Assembly (NCBI GenBank): GCA_030442055.1
Contig: JAUJEB010000014.1
Span: 1-64,000, forward strand
Reading direction: 5' to 3'
DNA from: Agaribacillus aureus
Lineage (GTDB): Bacteria; Bacteroidota; Bacteroidia; Cytophagales; Cyclobacteriaceae
DNA: 64,000 nucleotides
Shown here: positions 8,708 through 17,912 of the stretch, one piece after another
Numbering within the stretch: position 1 is the first letter of the stretch
Layout of the letters: every line of letters begins with the position of its first letter
Translations under genes and position numbers: made by a program
Notes under the pieces: generated by a model
Told to the model about the DNA's origin: nothing
What the model saw: the letters and a program-made list of their open reading frames with translations, nothing else
The model's database searches: none

Positions 8708-10187
8708 TTTCCGTTATAAAATTTTTTAAAAAAGGTTCCATAACCTTGTCGGTTATATGGCCTTCATGGTTGATAATGATCGTGCCATTATTTATCTGAA
8801 GATTGATATCCTGCTGATATTCCGGCGCCAGGTACACGGCCTTCGCTTTGATAGGTCTTATGCGGCCAAACCCATGAATTTTATCAATATCCTTTAATTT
8901 TGTTGTCAACCAATTTTTATTGACATTATTGGCGATAACCATACAGGCATCGCAGAAAATCAAGTTATTTTTATGCAAATCCTCCAACTCAAAAAAGTCG
9001 CCGTCAAATACGGGTACGAGCACCTCAAAACCATGGTCTGTCAAAAATTGCCTCATTGTCTCAGAAGTATCGTAATCCTTCCGGTCATATATGAGATAGA
9101 TACTTTTTTTCTTGTCTGACCTTGAATGGCTTTTCTTTACGGGTGATACCATATCCCGCGTTCTCTTCCCGATAGAGGACCGGATGAATGCCTTCAATTC
9201 TTCTATCGGAGATTGTAGTAATTCCGATTCCTGCTTGGACTCAATATCCCTTTTGATATTGTCGGTGAATCTCTTTTGGCGCTCGCCACCAACCTGGGCT
9301 TCGGGATTGATCCAGATGATACGGTAGAATTTATCTTTGACCTTGGCACTATTGACTTTAGCACTTTGTTCTTCTGCCAATTTGTTTTGTAGGTCCGTCA
9401 CAGATTTATTGTCGGTAAAAATCTCCCCATAATCTTCGCCAATAAGATGAATGGATGTTACTGACTCTGCCAGGTACTGGCTAATTACTTTTGGCCCTTT
9501 CGCCGGATCTTTGGGTATCAGACGGTTGGGAACAATTTTATATCCGTGTCTTTTCAGGTCTCTTTTAATTTCATCCCTGATGTCAACCAAATCCGGCGTA
9601 GTTTCCGCCAAATATATTGTTTTTGACTTCTCGACACTGGGTTGCGCATATTTTTCAAACCGTGCCAGCTTACTTTGAATATCATTTGCGAGATCCAGTA
9701 TTTTAAGCCATAGCGTTCTTACGGATTTGGAATGGCCGTAGCTGCCTTGTTTTTCCTGGATCATCTTTTCTCTCAATCGAACGCTGGAGAAATCATACCC
9801 CTGATGACCTTTGATCAAATCGGGAAACATTTCTCTTGGCAAGCCAGATGCTATGATGGGGAGCAGTCTTTCTGCGAATGGCAGTGCATTTTGCTCATCT
9901 ACCTGATTTTCAGCATAAACTTGTAAAATTTGGTCGGAAACATTACTTTCTAAAAAAGGATCATCGATAAGCAAGATTACCAATTTGGCTTTATTCAATT
10001 GTTCCTGAATATTTTTGGCGGATAAATCAATGCCCGGAATAGTATGTTTTACCTGCGTTATCTTTTCCAGCGTAAACAAAAGGCATTGGACAAAATTCTC
10101 CTTCCAAATACCGTTATTTTCGATATTCACATCTCCTCCATGATTATAAACAAGTGCTATCTCATGCTCAAACTGCATCCCGTTCAT
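8700..10187 (-). CDS. Protein with three TIR-like (flavodoxin-fold) modules
   Basis: 495 residues, no signal peptide, predicted cytoplasmic. Three consecutive alpha/beta modules are visible. Module 1 (about 6-175) has strand EIALVY and strand AKLVILLIDD. Module 2 (about 188-340) starts KTIYLAETTPDLVDIRDEIK, followed by a GYKIVP strand and a SVTSIHLIGEDYG strand. Module 3 (about 360-490) starts KSIYLIYDRKDYD, then GFEVLVP and ACMVIANN. The pattern strand - acidic loop - helix - strand - helix - 'x-x-x-h-h-h-h' is that of TIR and TIR-like domains found beside nSTAND ATPases in Bacteroidota. No convincing catalytic NADase glutamate is obvious, so it may be a scaffold instead of an enzyme. It is first in the operon and overlaps the STAND gene by 8 bp. 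The TIR-like call is moderately sure; enzymatic activity is unknown. Confidence 0.75.
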   Translation of the reverse strand: MNGMQFEHEIALVYNHGGDVNIENNGIWKENFVQCLLFTLEKITQVKHTIPGIDLSAKNIQEQLNKAKLVILLIDDPFLESNVSDQILQVYAENQVDEQNALPFAERLLPIIASGLPREMFPDLIKGHQGYDFSSVRLREKMIQEKQGSYGHSKSVRTLWLKILDLANDIQSKLARFEKYAQPSVEKSKTIYLAETTPDLVDIRDEIKRDLKRHGYKIVPNRLIPKDPAKGPKVISQYLAESVTSIHLIGEDYGEIFTDNKSVTDLQNKLAEEQSAKVNSAKVKDKFYRIIWINPEAQVGGERQKRFTDNIKRDIESKQESELLQSPIEELKAFIRSSIGKRTRDMVSPVKKSHSRSDKKKSIYLIYDRKDYDTSETMRQFLTDHGFEVLVPVFDGDFFELEDLHKNNLIFCDACMVIANNVNKNWLTTKLKDIDKIHGFGRIRPIKAKAVYLAPEYQQDINLQINNGTIIINHEGHITDKVMEPFLKNFITENE

Positions 10188-10313
10188 TTATTGTAATTGA
10201 TGACACTGAATTAGTGTAACGCATTTTCTCCCATTTTAAATTTAGGTAAAGACCTTATAAAAATTTGTAAGATTATGATTAGATCATTACAAATGCAATT
10301 TTTAAATTGTTTG

Positions 10314-13300
10314 TCAGATTATGTGTACAAGATCTGCATTCTCAGTCTTTAATTTTCTGCGTAAACTATCTTCTATTTCAGGCAAAACATGCTCATAGGC
10401 CCGGTATTTGGCGGGTATTAAATCATATAACGTTTCCCTGTCTATACTATATAAAATGCAATCGGACTCCGCGATGATCTGCGATTTGTCCGGGTTATTT
10501 TCGTACATTAGCAAATCTCCGATTATCTCCGATTCATTGAATTCTGCTATTGTATTGTCGCTTCCAACTTGCTTTGCCTGCCCCCTGACCAGAATATACA
10601 GTGCACTATCCTTAACATTTCCATAGTCATAGATAATGCTATTTTTCAAGATCTTTATTTCGTTCATTTTCATGGCAATGTCATATAACACCATGGTAGG
10701 CAGGCTAGCAAAAATCCTGATTTTCTTTAGAAATTGTACTTTGTGAAATTTGGTTGATTTGATGAAAATTATTCCCGTATTATGAGGGATGATCACCTCA
10801 TCCAATTCCTTTTTGATCTTCTCAGGTATTCTTTGGGTATGCTTTTCATAAGCTCCCGGATCGATCAGATAAATAGCCCAGGCCGCCATTTCTCTGATGA
10901 GGCTATCATGGTTAAATAAGTTGGCAATCAGGTCGTCACTTACCTCCGCTTCATCCAAAAGACCCAGGTTATAGATAGCACATGTCTTGGTCCAAAGATT
11001 CACAAAATTATAATCCCTGTTAATAATTTGAAGCAGTAATTGCTGAGGCGTGTAACTCTCTCTCGGATAATATTCCTGCAATCTTCTTATGGCTTCCTCG
11101 GGAGAGATGTCATCAAGTACCGGTACCAGTATATTTTTTATATCTTCAGACACAAAAACGTCCAGCAATTCAATGGCAAATGTCACCCCGTCAATAGTTC
11201 CGCTATTAATATTTTCTCTAACCAGCTGAATAGATTGCTTATCATAAATTAGTGACAGCAGCAAATACAAATGATCATAATTAGCTTCATTTTCCTCTTT
11301 TAAGGAGTCTTTTAACAAATTCCAGTTTGTTCCGTCCGGCAGCTCGTTGATAGCGGCCATATTCCAGACAATGTAGCTAATGTATCTGCTGATATAATTT
11401 TTTATCTTCACCACCTTCACATCTTCTGCTCTAAAATTGCAGGCGCCAAGTGACCGCAATGCCTGGGACACCACTTTTTTGTTGGGATAATCAATTTTTT
11501 TCCATAAATATTTAATCGCTTTTTCTCCTCCTATCCTGCCATATATCCTAACAATCTGCACCAGTGTGTTAACTTGTTGATCGGTTTTATAAAAAGCATT
11601 TTCCAGCGCTTTCAAAACGGGCGGGCCGATATCCACTATGGCCGCGAAAGCTGCTCCGCTGTAAGGCGGTATAGACAGGTTTTCAATCAGATAGGGCCAA
11701 AGGTCGGGGTTATTCTGTCTACTGGCGCTAATCATAGCCGTGCCTCTCACTTTGGCGTCGACATCACTTAGCAGTTCAATCAAAAAATGCCTGTAATCTT
11801 CGGAGTTGTATTTTCTTAAAAATCTGGCAGCAAATTCCCGGTCAATGGGATTTTCCGATTTCACCAAAATAAAAAATTGGAACTGGCTCAAATTCATTTT
11901 GTCGGACTCCTGTATTTGCGTGGCCACCTCCGATGCCAGCTTCTTCACTTCCTCGGAGTTCTCACGACGTATCAAATTTGATAGCTCATTACCGGCCTGA
12001 ATGGACTTATTTTTTCCGATTTTTCTCAAAGCGTACTCCCTTACCAGTGCTGATTGATGCCTCAGCGAACTCAATAATTTGGACTCAAATAATATTGGTT
12101 CAATGATCTCCAAGACTTTCAACGCAAAAATTGCGACATACGGGTCTTCGCTATCTACCTGCCTTTCAAGCATGTTAGCTATGCTGTCATTGCTCTCTGT
12201 GGTGGAATTGATCGAATCCTTTTGAGCTTTGAGCTTGTGTTTCAGACTATTTCTGTACTGATTATATAATTTATGCACAATGTAGATCATGCCGATCAAG
12301 ATAAACACCAGCAGAAAAGAGTAATGAATCAGCTCTATATAGGTAAAATAACTTAGCCCTAAAACCACCAGTAATGCACCAGCCACGATATTACCGAATT
12401 GGTTGATGACGCCTTCAACTTTGGCCTGTATATCAAACCTCACCTTCAAATCGAGTGAAAGAAAAAATAATTTAAAAGCGGGATTCTCCAAGGCATCCCT
12501 TACCGAGGTGGCGAATAACTTGCTCAATGAGATACATAGGAAGAAGTATATAAATGTGCTTTCGGCCCCTTGGGTATAACCAAAAATGCTACCGGTAATA
12601 ATGGCTGCAAAGGTAAATACCATCAGTATGGTAGGTAATACCAATAATGACACTTTCAAGCCATAATTCATAATGATCCTGTCGTTAACAAAAGTTTGGA
12701 TCAGAAAGCTCAAAATCATAATCCCCCCGTTAAAAACACTAAGAAATGTTAATCTCAGTTGTTCATCGGGGAATTGCATGGGTGTAACCTGGAGAAAGGA
12801 GTAGTCCACAAACTTGTAGACTATTACGGATACCGTTATAAAGACTGACAGCAGTATTACATATTTATCTTTTAATATTTTTCCGAACCTTGTTTCGGCT
12901 ACCTCTTCCTTACTTTTCTTTTTTACAATGTTAAGGTTGTATACGCTGACAATTTTGGCTAAAAATACGATCGCGCCAAGTACACTGGAAGCACTTATAA
13001 ATATCAGGTTAAGGGAATTGTCGATTACCTGTAATTTTGAAAGCAAAGAAATTGTTATGAAAGCCAGAATTGTTCCGGTTAGCTGGCCGGTATCAATGCC
13101 ACCAATGATACGTTTAGATTGTCTCAAATCAAATAATCTACCAAAAATGCCCCAGAAACTCAGCAGTACCAAGGCGGTAAGCGGCCCCATCATCACAAAA
13201 AGCAGGTAGATCAGATTTAGGTGAAAGTAAACTTTAAAAGAAAAAAGTATAGCTGCCAGAAAAAGAAAAATGCCTACGTAAATACTTAAAATTAACGTTG

Positions 13301-13544
13301 AGAATTTTATCCTATTCTGAAAATATGCAAACAAAAAAGTGGAAATCACCCCCAGAAAACCCTGCATAAGAAAAGCTTCATCCAGTCTTTCCTTGAACAC
13401 CGCTACACCGGTAAATAATGTTTCTGCCGAGAGCTGATAAGTCGCAATAAATATACCCATGAAAAACCCATGGGCCAGAAGGAGTGTGACAATCCTTTCC
13501 TCACCGGGTTTTGTTCCGATAATTTTCAGCAACTTTTTAAACAT
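10314..13544 (-). CDS. MFS/nucleotide-translocase-like membrane protein fused to HEAT repeats and a cyclic-nucleotide-binding domain
   Basis: 1076 residues. Residues about 15-430 contain about 12 hydrophobic helices, resembling the ATP/ADP translocase branch of the major facilitator superfamily. Residues about 460-850 are helical pairs typical of HEAT repeats (repeated Ala-x-x-Ala-Leu-x-x-hGly/hAsp patterns). Residues about 910-1050 form a cNMP-binding (Crp-like) jelly roll with Ile-Ile-x-Asp-Tyr-Gly, Gly-x-Ala and Glu-x-Glu-Ile-Ile-Gly-Asp. This three-part architecture recurs in Bacteroidota, but its substrate is not established. The cNMP domain implies gating or regulation by a cyclic nucleotide. 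The gene is 126 bp upstream of the TIR-like operon on the same strand but probably separately transcribed. Confidence 0.85.
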   Translation of the reverse strand: MFKKLLKIIGTKPGEERIVTLLLAHGFFMGIFIATYQLSAETLFTGVAVFKERLDEAFLMQGFLGVISTFLFAYFQNRIKFSTLILSIYVGIFLFLAAILFSFKVYFHLNLIYLLFVMMGPLTALVLLSFWGIFGRLFDLRQSKRIIGGIDTGQLTGTILAFITISLLSKLQVIDNSLNLIFISASSVLGAIVFLAKIVSVYNLNIVKKKSKEEVAETRFGKILKDKYVILLSVFITVSVIVYKFVDYSFLQVTPMQFPDEQLRLTFLSVFNGGIMILSFLIQTFVNDRIIMNYGLKVSLLVLPTILMVFTFAAIITGSIFGYTQGAESTFIYFFLCISLSKLFATSVRDALENPAFKLFFLSLDLKVRFDIQAKVEGVINQFGNIVAGALLVVLGLSYFTYIELIHYSFLLVFILIGMIYIVHKLYNQYRNSLKHKLKAQKDSINSTTESNDSIANMLERQVDSEDPYVAIFALKVLEIIEPILFESKLLSSLRHQSALVREYALRKIGKNKSIQAGNELSNLIRRENSEEVKKLASEVATQIQESDKMNLSQFQFFILVKSENPIDREFAARFLRKYNSEDYRHFLIELLSDVDAKVRGTAMISASRQNNPDLWPYLIENLSIPPYSGAAFAAIVDIGPPVLKALENAFYKTDQQVNTLVQIVRIYGRIGGEKAIKYLWKKIDYPNKKVVSQALRSLGACNFRAEDVKVVKIKNYISRYISYIVWNMAAINELPDGTNWNLLKDSLKEENEANYDHLYLLLSLIYDKQSIQLVRENINSGTIDGVTFAIELLDVFVSEDIKNILVPVLDDISPEEAIRRLQEYYPRESYTPQQLLLQIINRDYNFVNLWTKTCAIYNLGLLDEAEVSDDLIANLFNHDSLIREMAAWAIYLIDPGAYEKHTQRIPEKIKKELDEVIIPHNTGIIFIKSTKFHKVQFLKKIRIFASLPTMVLYDIAMKMNEIKILKNSIIYDYGNVKDSALYILVRGQAKQVGSDNTIAEFNESEIIGDLLMYENNPDKSQIIAESDCILYSIDRETLYDLIPAKYRAYEHVLPEIEDSLRRKLKTENADLVHII

Positions 13545-13834
13545 CCTTTATCCTCAGCGGAATTGAGAGATTTTATAACCAGAAAATAATTATAAAATTA
13601 TTCAAATTTCGAGGAATAGGGGCTACATGGTAAGGAAACCTTAGTTTTTAAAATTTTAAGATAATATGACAACAAAAATTTACCTATTAATTACCTAATC
13701 ATTTCCCGGCGGTTCCCCCGGAATTCTTTCATCAATAGATATAGCCATGTAATCAAGGCAATAAAATAGTATCGGTTTCTCCCAAAAACCGGCGAATAAC
13801 GGTCCTAATATACCATTTATACCTGTCTGCTAAA

Positions 13835-14470
13835 TCAATTGGATCCTGTCGAATCGGCTTTTACAGTATTTTGATTTCTGTAGGCTTCATTGAGTCCCGT
13901 AATTACTACCTGTGTAATATCAAGGCTGTCATGCGCATATAATACACCACTATTTCGGGTGTAGGACAGCACTATTTCCATTTTATTGGCGATTCCGTAT
14001 TCTTTTAAGTAGGAAGATACTTTATCATACAACTCATTATTGATCTCAGACTCTTTTTTCAACAGATTTTGCGCCAGATTTTCTCGGTACTGCAATAAGT
14101 TTTGTTGTTTCTTGTAAAGATCTTCTTCGATGGCGCGGGCTTGGTTAATGGTCATGTTTCCACGGGTTCTTTGGAAATCATTTACCTGCTTCTCAATTCC
14201 TCTGGCGCGATTTTCCAGGTCGGTTTCAGACTTGCTACGTTCTTCCTTTAACTCCTCCGATTTTTCCTGAAAAAAATCAAAGTTTGAAATTAAACTGTCT
14301 GAGTTTACGTAGGCTATTTTGAGTTTGCTTTTATCAAAAGTGGCGCTGGATTCCTCACCGGCTATCTCTGATGTTTCGTTGTTGGATGAAAAATGCAAAA
14401 AATACAATACCGCTACGGCAGCCAACAAAACAATGTTTAATATTAAGGAAAGGTTTTTCACTGTAATCAA
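13835..14470 (-). CDS. OmpH/Skp-family periplasmic chaperone-like protein
   Basis: 211 residues. A hydrophobic N-terminal segment (about 8-27) acts as signal or anchor. The mature part begins with the typical OmpH strand (KIAYVNSDSLI) followed by a long charged coiled coil (about 65-145) and a second small beta region (MEIVLSYTRNSGVLYA), which is the Skp tentacle topology. Skp/OmpH proteins hold unfolded outer-membrane proteins in the periplasm. Many Bacteroidota carry several copies; this one sits alone, 93 bp downstream of the peptidase gene on the same strand, and is not next to bamA in this window. Confidence 0.85.
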   Translation of the reverse strand: MITVKNLSLILNIVLLAAVAVLYFLHFSSNNETSEIAGEESSATFDKSKLKIAYVNSDSLISNFDFFQEKSEELKEERSKSETDLENRARGIEKQVNDFQRTRGNMTINQARAIEEDLYKKQQNLLQYRENLAQNLLKKESEINNELYDKVSSYLKEYGIANKMEIVLSYTRNSGVLYAHDSLDITQVVITGLNEAYRNQNTVKADSTGSN

Positions 14471-14563
14471 GTTTAGATTTATTAATTAGTGCGTAAATAT
14501 AATCAAAGAATGATTATTTACACGTTCAATTCCAATTCGTTTTTCGGGTTGAAGTTTATCGCT

Positions 14564-16225
14564 TTATGGGAGTCCAAGCGTTTCCGCTCCTTGCTCAAAA
14601 ACTATATCTACAGGAATTCCGGACGCAGAGAGCCTTTCCAAATCCTTTTGCAATTCAGGCTTCACCAATCCCAATTCCTTGACCAGTAAATCTACTCCCT
14701 GGTAGTCTCCATCTCCCTGGAGCGTCAATATTTTTTCGGACAGGGCATTAACGGCCTGCTGCATTTTGTCGAAGTCAACGCGATAAGTCCCTGTATTTTC
14801 ATTTCGCACGAAAGCGCCCATTTCCTTGAAATAATTGAACCTGATCATATTAGCTTTTCCATGAGAACTTGATGCTCCAAACCTTACCGATCTAAAAATA
14901 CCTGCTAAAAAAGTAGTATAATAACTCATCAATTCTTCCTTGATTTCACCCTTTTTGTGCAGCGCGGTTATCATATATAGCCCCAGAATATCGGCTTTTC
15001 CCTCTTCCAATGCAGAAGCGTGTTCTTTCAGCGCTTCTCTTACCGTGCCGTTTCCTGTAATTGTGTTTTTTATTCCTAACCCGTGGGCGATCTCGTGGAA
15101 CATGGTATTGGAGAAAAAGGCATCAAAGGTTATCAATTTGCGTTGCTCTTCATCAATTAATTCTTCCGCAATGGGTACCAGTATTTTGTCAAATTTCGCC
15201 CTCATCGCATTTTTTAGCTGTGACCTTCTGGTACCTTTTTCCAGTTGCACTTTTTCATCGTTAGGCAGGTTAACAGCGATCGTTTTACTTCCGGCATTAC
15301 AGTCGCCGCTGTAATAAATCACATCAAAAGCCGCCAGCTGAGATTCACTGCCCGGCACTTCGAGTTTATATTTATCGGGCACCGGCAAGCCTTCCTGAAG
15401 CTCCGGTAAAAACGTGGCATATTTTGACAGCCTTTGGCTCCATTCCAGGTCCTTGATCAGTACATATGTTTCATGCGCTGCTTTATATCCATAAAGCTGA
15501 TCTTCATATGTTTCTATCGGCCCGGTGATTATGTCAATCATATTGGATTTCATATCCATCCAGGCCATATCGCTTTCATAATAATCATCGTTTAAAAGCG
15601 CTTCAGCTCTTAAGTTTAAATATTTCTTAAAGTGCTCATCTTCGGCCAATACCGCCGCTTCCTTTAGCAATCTGGCCGCTTTTTTAACCTCCACAGCAAA
15701 TGCCACATGATAGGGCGCCGTAACCAGATTCCCATCATTGTCACGGCGAATTAAAGTATACAATGATTTTTTTTCGGGAAGATCACTGTTTTCAAATTCT
15801 TCTTTGGTCATATCCGGCGGATAAAACGCAGCTCCCGGAGGTTTAGGACCTATTCCTTCTACAAAGGGTTGGTTGTCATTTAATCGGTCCCAGGGGCCAT
15901 AATTAATTTTGGCAAATCTTTTGGTTCGGGCATCGCTGATCTTTAAGATTAAATCCGTTTTATCGCCATAGGCTTCCTTCCAGAATATTTCGTCCATCAC
16001 TTCCCCCACCTTTATCAGCAAGGAAATCATTTTCTTTTGGTTTTCCGATAAGTGGCTTAAATCAGCTGTCAGCTTTACGGTTACGTATTTATCCAGATTC
16101 GCTTGCATTATTGAGTCTTGGCGGGTCAGCGCCTCTTTTTCCTCTGATTGATCATTTTGTTCAACATGGCATGAAAATAACAAAATGCAACAGAGGAAAG
16201 AGGATATCCAGGTTAATTTTAACAT
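14564..16225 (-). CDS. Zinc metallopeptidase lipoprotein, dipeptidyl-peptidase III (M49)-like
   Basis: 553 residues. Lipoprotein signal with LLFSC, acylated Cys at 19. The zinc site is visible as HEIAHG at 377-382 and a downstream EEGKAD at 407-412, matching the two-part zinc ligand arrangement of family M49 (in which the first motif is HELLGH). The enzyme would remove dipeptides or hydrolyse short peptides in the periplasm or at the outer membrane. The length agrees with bacterial M49-like proteins, which are shorter than the eukaryotic DPP III. The spacing of His residues (HExxH instead of HExxxH) marks it as a divergent branch, so substrate specificity should not be assumed. Confidence 0.85.
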   Translation of the reverse strand: MLKLTWISSFLCCILLFSCHVEQNDQSEEKEALTRQDSIMQANLDKYVTVKLTADLSHLSENQKKMISLLIKVGEVMDEIFWKEAYGDKTDLILKISDARTKRFAKINYGPWDRLNDNQPFVEGIGPKPPGAAFYPPDMTKEEFENSDLPEKKSLYTLIRRDNDGNLVTAPYHVAFAVEVKKAARLLKEAAVLAEDEHFKKYLNLRAEALLNDDYYESDMAWMDMKSNMIDIITGPIETYEDQLYGYKAAHETYVLIKDLEWSQRLSKYATFLPELQEGLPVPDKYKLEVPGSESQLAAFDVIYYSGDCNAGSKTIAVNLPNDEKVQLEKGTRRSQLKNAMRAKFDKILVPIAEELIDEEQRKLITFDAFFSNTMFHEIAHGLGIKNTITGNGTVREALKEHASALEEGKADILGLYMITALHKKGEIKEELMSYYTTFLAGIFRSVRFGASSSHGKANMIRFNYFKEMGAFVRNENTGTYRVDFDKMQQAVNALSEKILTLQGDGDYQGVDLLVKELGLVKPELQKDLERLSASGIPVDIVFEQGAETLGLP

Positions 16226-16287
16226 AGCTACAGTTGTTTTCGAGCCATCAATTTATAAATTTTTTTTAACATTAAAATTTCCCCCGA

Positions 16288-17700
16288 TCAGATAGCCACC
16301 TCTTTCCACCTACCTTTTTTAAAGATAAATATGCTTATCACGGCCAGTAAGGAAACCGAAAAGGCAATGGTGATAAAGACACCGTCAGGGCCCATATCTA
16401 ACATTACCGCCAGTAGGTAGGCCATGGGCAACTGCAGCAACCAATAACAAAAAAAGTTGATGACCGTTGGGGTCCGCGTGTCGCCGGCTCCATTGAATGC
16501 CTGGTTGATCACCATTCCATAGGCAAAGAAAACATAGCCAATACATATATAGGTAAGACTGGCCTTGCCATACCTGACCACCTCGGGGATAGATGAAAAG
16601 ATCTTCACGAAGTCTTCGGCCCAGTAAATTAACACCACTGATAGCAAGGCCAGAAAAATCATGTTATAAAAAGCACATTTCCACACAGAACTTTCCGCTC
16701 TGGCGGCTTGTTTTGCTCCCAGGTTTTGCCCCACAAGCGTCGCCGCTGCATTAGCCAGCCCCCAAGAAGGTAAAATGGTAAACATGATTATTCGGAAGCT
16801 AATGGTATAGCCTGCCAATGCCTCGTTACCAAAAACCGCTATAATACGCACCAAAAAAATCCAGCTTGCCGTACCAATCAAAAATTGTCCCATGCCTCCC
16901 AATGAAATATTAAAAATATTTTTCAATAAGGATGGTTTAATGACATAGTTAATACCGGTAAGGTCAATAATTGATTTTTTGCCAAGTAGCGAATATAACT
17001 GATACAGGACACCCGCACCACGGCCAATAGTTGTGGCAATTGCCGCCCCTTCTACTCCAAAAGCAGGTATCGGGCCCAGACCAAAAATGAAAATCGGGTC
17101 GAGAACCAGGTTCAGGCCATTGGCCAGCCATAAAGATCTCATGGCCAACGACGCGTCTCCAGCTCCGCGATAAACACCATTGATAAGGAATAATAACATA
17201 ATGGTTATATTTCCTCCCAGCAAAATTTTGGTATAGCCGCTGCCTTCTTTGATAAGCTCTTCGGAGCCACCCATCAGGCGAAGGATATCCTCAGCCAGAA
17301 ATGCACCTAACCCACCAAAAAAAATCGCAATGGCCGAAGCCAAAAACACCGCGTGAAAAGCCGCATCACTGGCTGCCTTTACATTTTTTTCGCCCACCCG
17401 CCTGGCAACCATGGCGGTAGTAGCCATACTTAAACCAATGGCTATGGCATAGATTAACATAATCACCGATTCGGTAAGCCCGACCGTCGCTACCGCATTG
17501 ACACTGACTTTACTCACAAAAAAAACATCTACCACAGCAAACAGTGACTCCATGATCATTTCCAGGATCATGGGGATGGATAACATAAAAATGGCTTTAT
17601 TAATACTTCCAGCGGTAAAGTTTTTCTCCTTACCCTGAACGGCAATTAAAAAGTTTTTAAAAAACTTAGTTAAGAATATTATTATTGAATTGAAATGCAT
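16288..17700 (-). CDS. MATE-family multidrug/sodium efflux transporter
   Basis: 470 residues, 12 hydrophobic helices in two related halves. Family features include SIPMILEMIMESLF early in helix 1, the FFVSKVS-x-x-AVATVGLTESV region of helix 2, the VARRVGEKN loop, and a repeat in the second half (NAAATLVGQNLGAKQ and NQAFNGAGDTRTP). MATE proteins export cationic drugs or metabolites by Na+ or H+ antiport in the inner membrane. Compared with the usual 440-460 residues it has a longer N-terminus; the Met at 17700 gives a polar-basic lead of about 30 residues, and a later start is possible. A 13-nt palindrome lies 59 bp upstream and might be an operator. Confidence 0.93.
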   Translation of the reverse strand: MHFNSIIIFLTKFFKNFLIAVQGKEKNFTAGSINKAIFMLSIPMILEMIMESLFAVVDVFFVSKVSVNAVATVGLTESVIMLIYAIAIGLSMATTAMVARRVGEKNVKAASDAAFHAVFLASAIAIFFGGLGAFLAEDILRLMGGSEELIKEGSGYTKILLGGNITIMLLFLINGVYRGAGDASLAMRSLWLANGLNLVLDPIFIFGLGPIPAFGVEGAAIATTIGRGAGVLYQLYSLLGKKSIIDLTGINYVIKPSLLKNIFNISLGGMGQFLIGTASWIFLVRIIAVFGNEALAGYTISFRIIMFTILPSWGLANAAATLVGQNLGAKQAARAESSVWKCAFYNMIFLALLSVVLIYWAEDFVKIFSSIPEVVRYGKASLTYICIGYVFFAYGMVINQAFNGAGDTRTPTVINFFCYWLLQLPMAYLLAVMLDMGPDGVFITIAFSVSLLAVISIFIFKKGRWKEVAI

Positions 17701-17758
17701 TGAAAATACTGTTTTGAATGAAAAACTATTTAGCCAGGGGATGGCTAAAGAAACCGAA

Positions 17759-17771
17759 AGGGATAATCCCT
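17759..17771. promoter_or_regulatory. Short palindrome upstream of the MATE gene
   Basis: AGGGATAATCCCT is a perfect inverted repeat around one central base, in the 5' leader of the MATE gene. It could be a dimeric repressor site. No regulator gene is adjacent, and a 6-bp half-site can arise by chance, so this is only a candidate. Confidence 0.25.
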
Positions 17772-17912
17772 AGACGTTAAAAATTTCAAACAGTATGGTC
17801 ATGATTTCTAGATTTCTAAAATTATTGGCACAAAGATGTAAATTAAAGGATCAATTTCAAAACGCTGTGAAGAATTTATATGAAATTTTTCCGGAATGCC
17901 CTTTCACGGATA

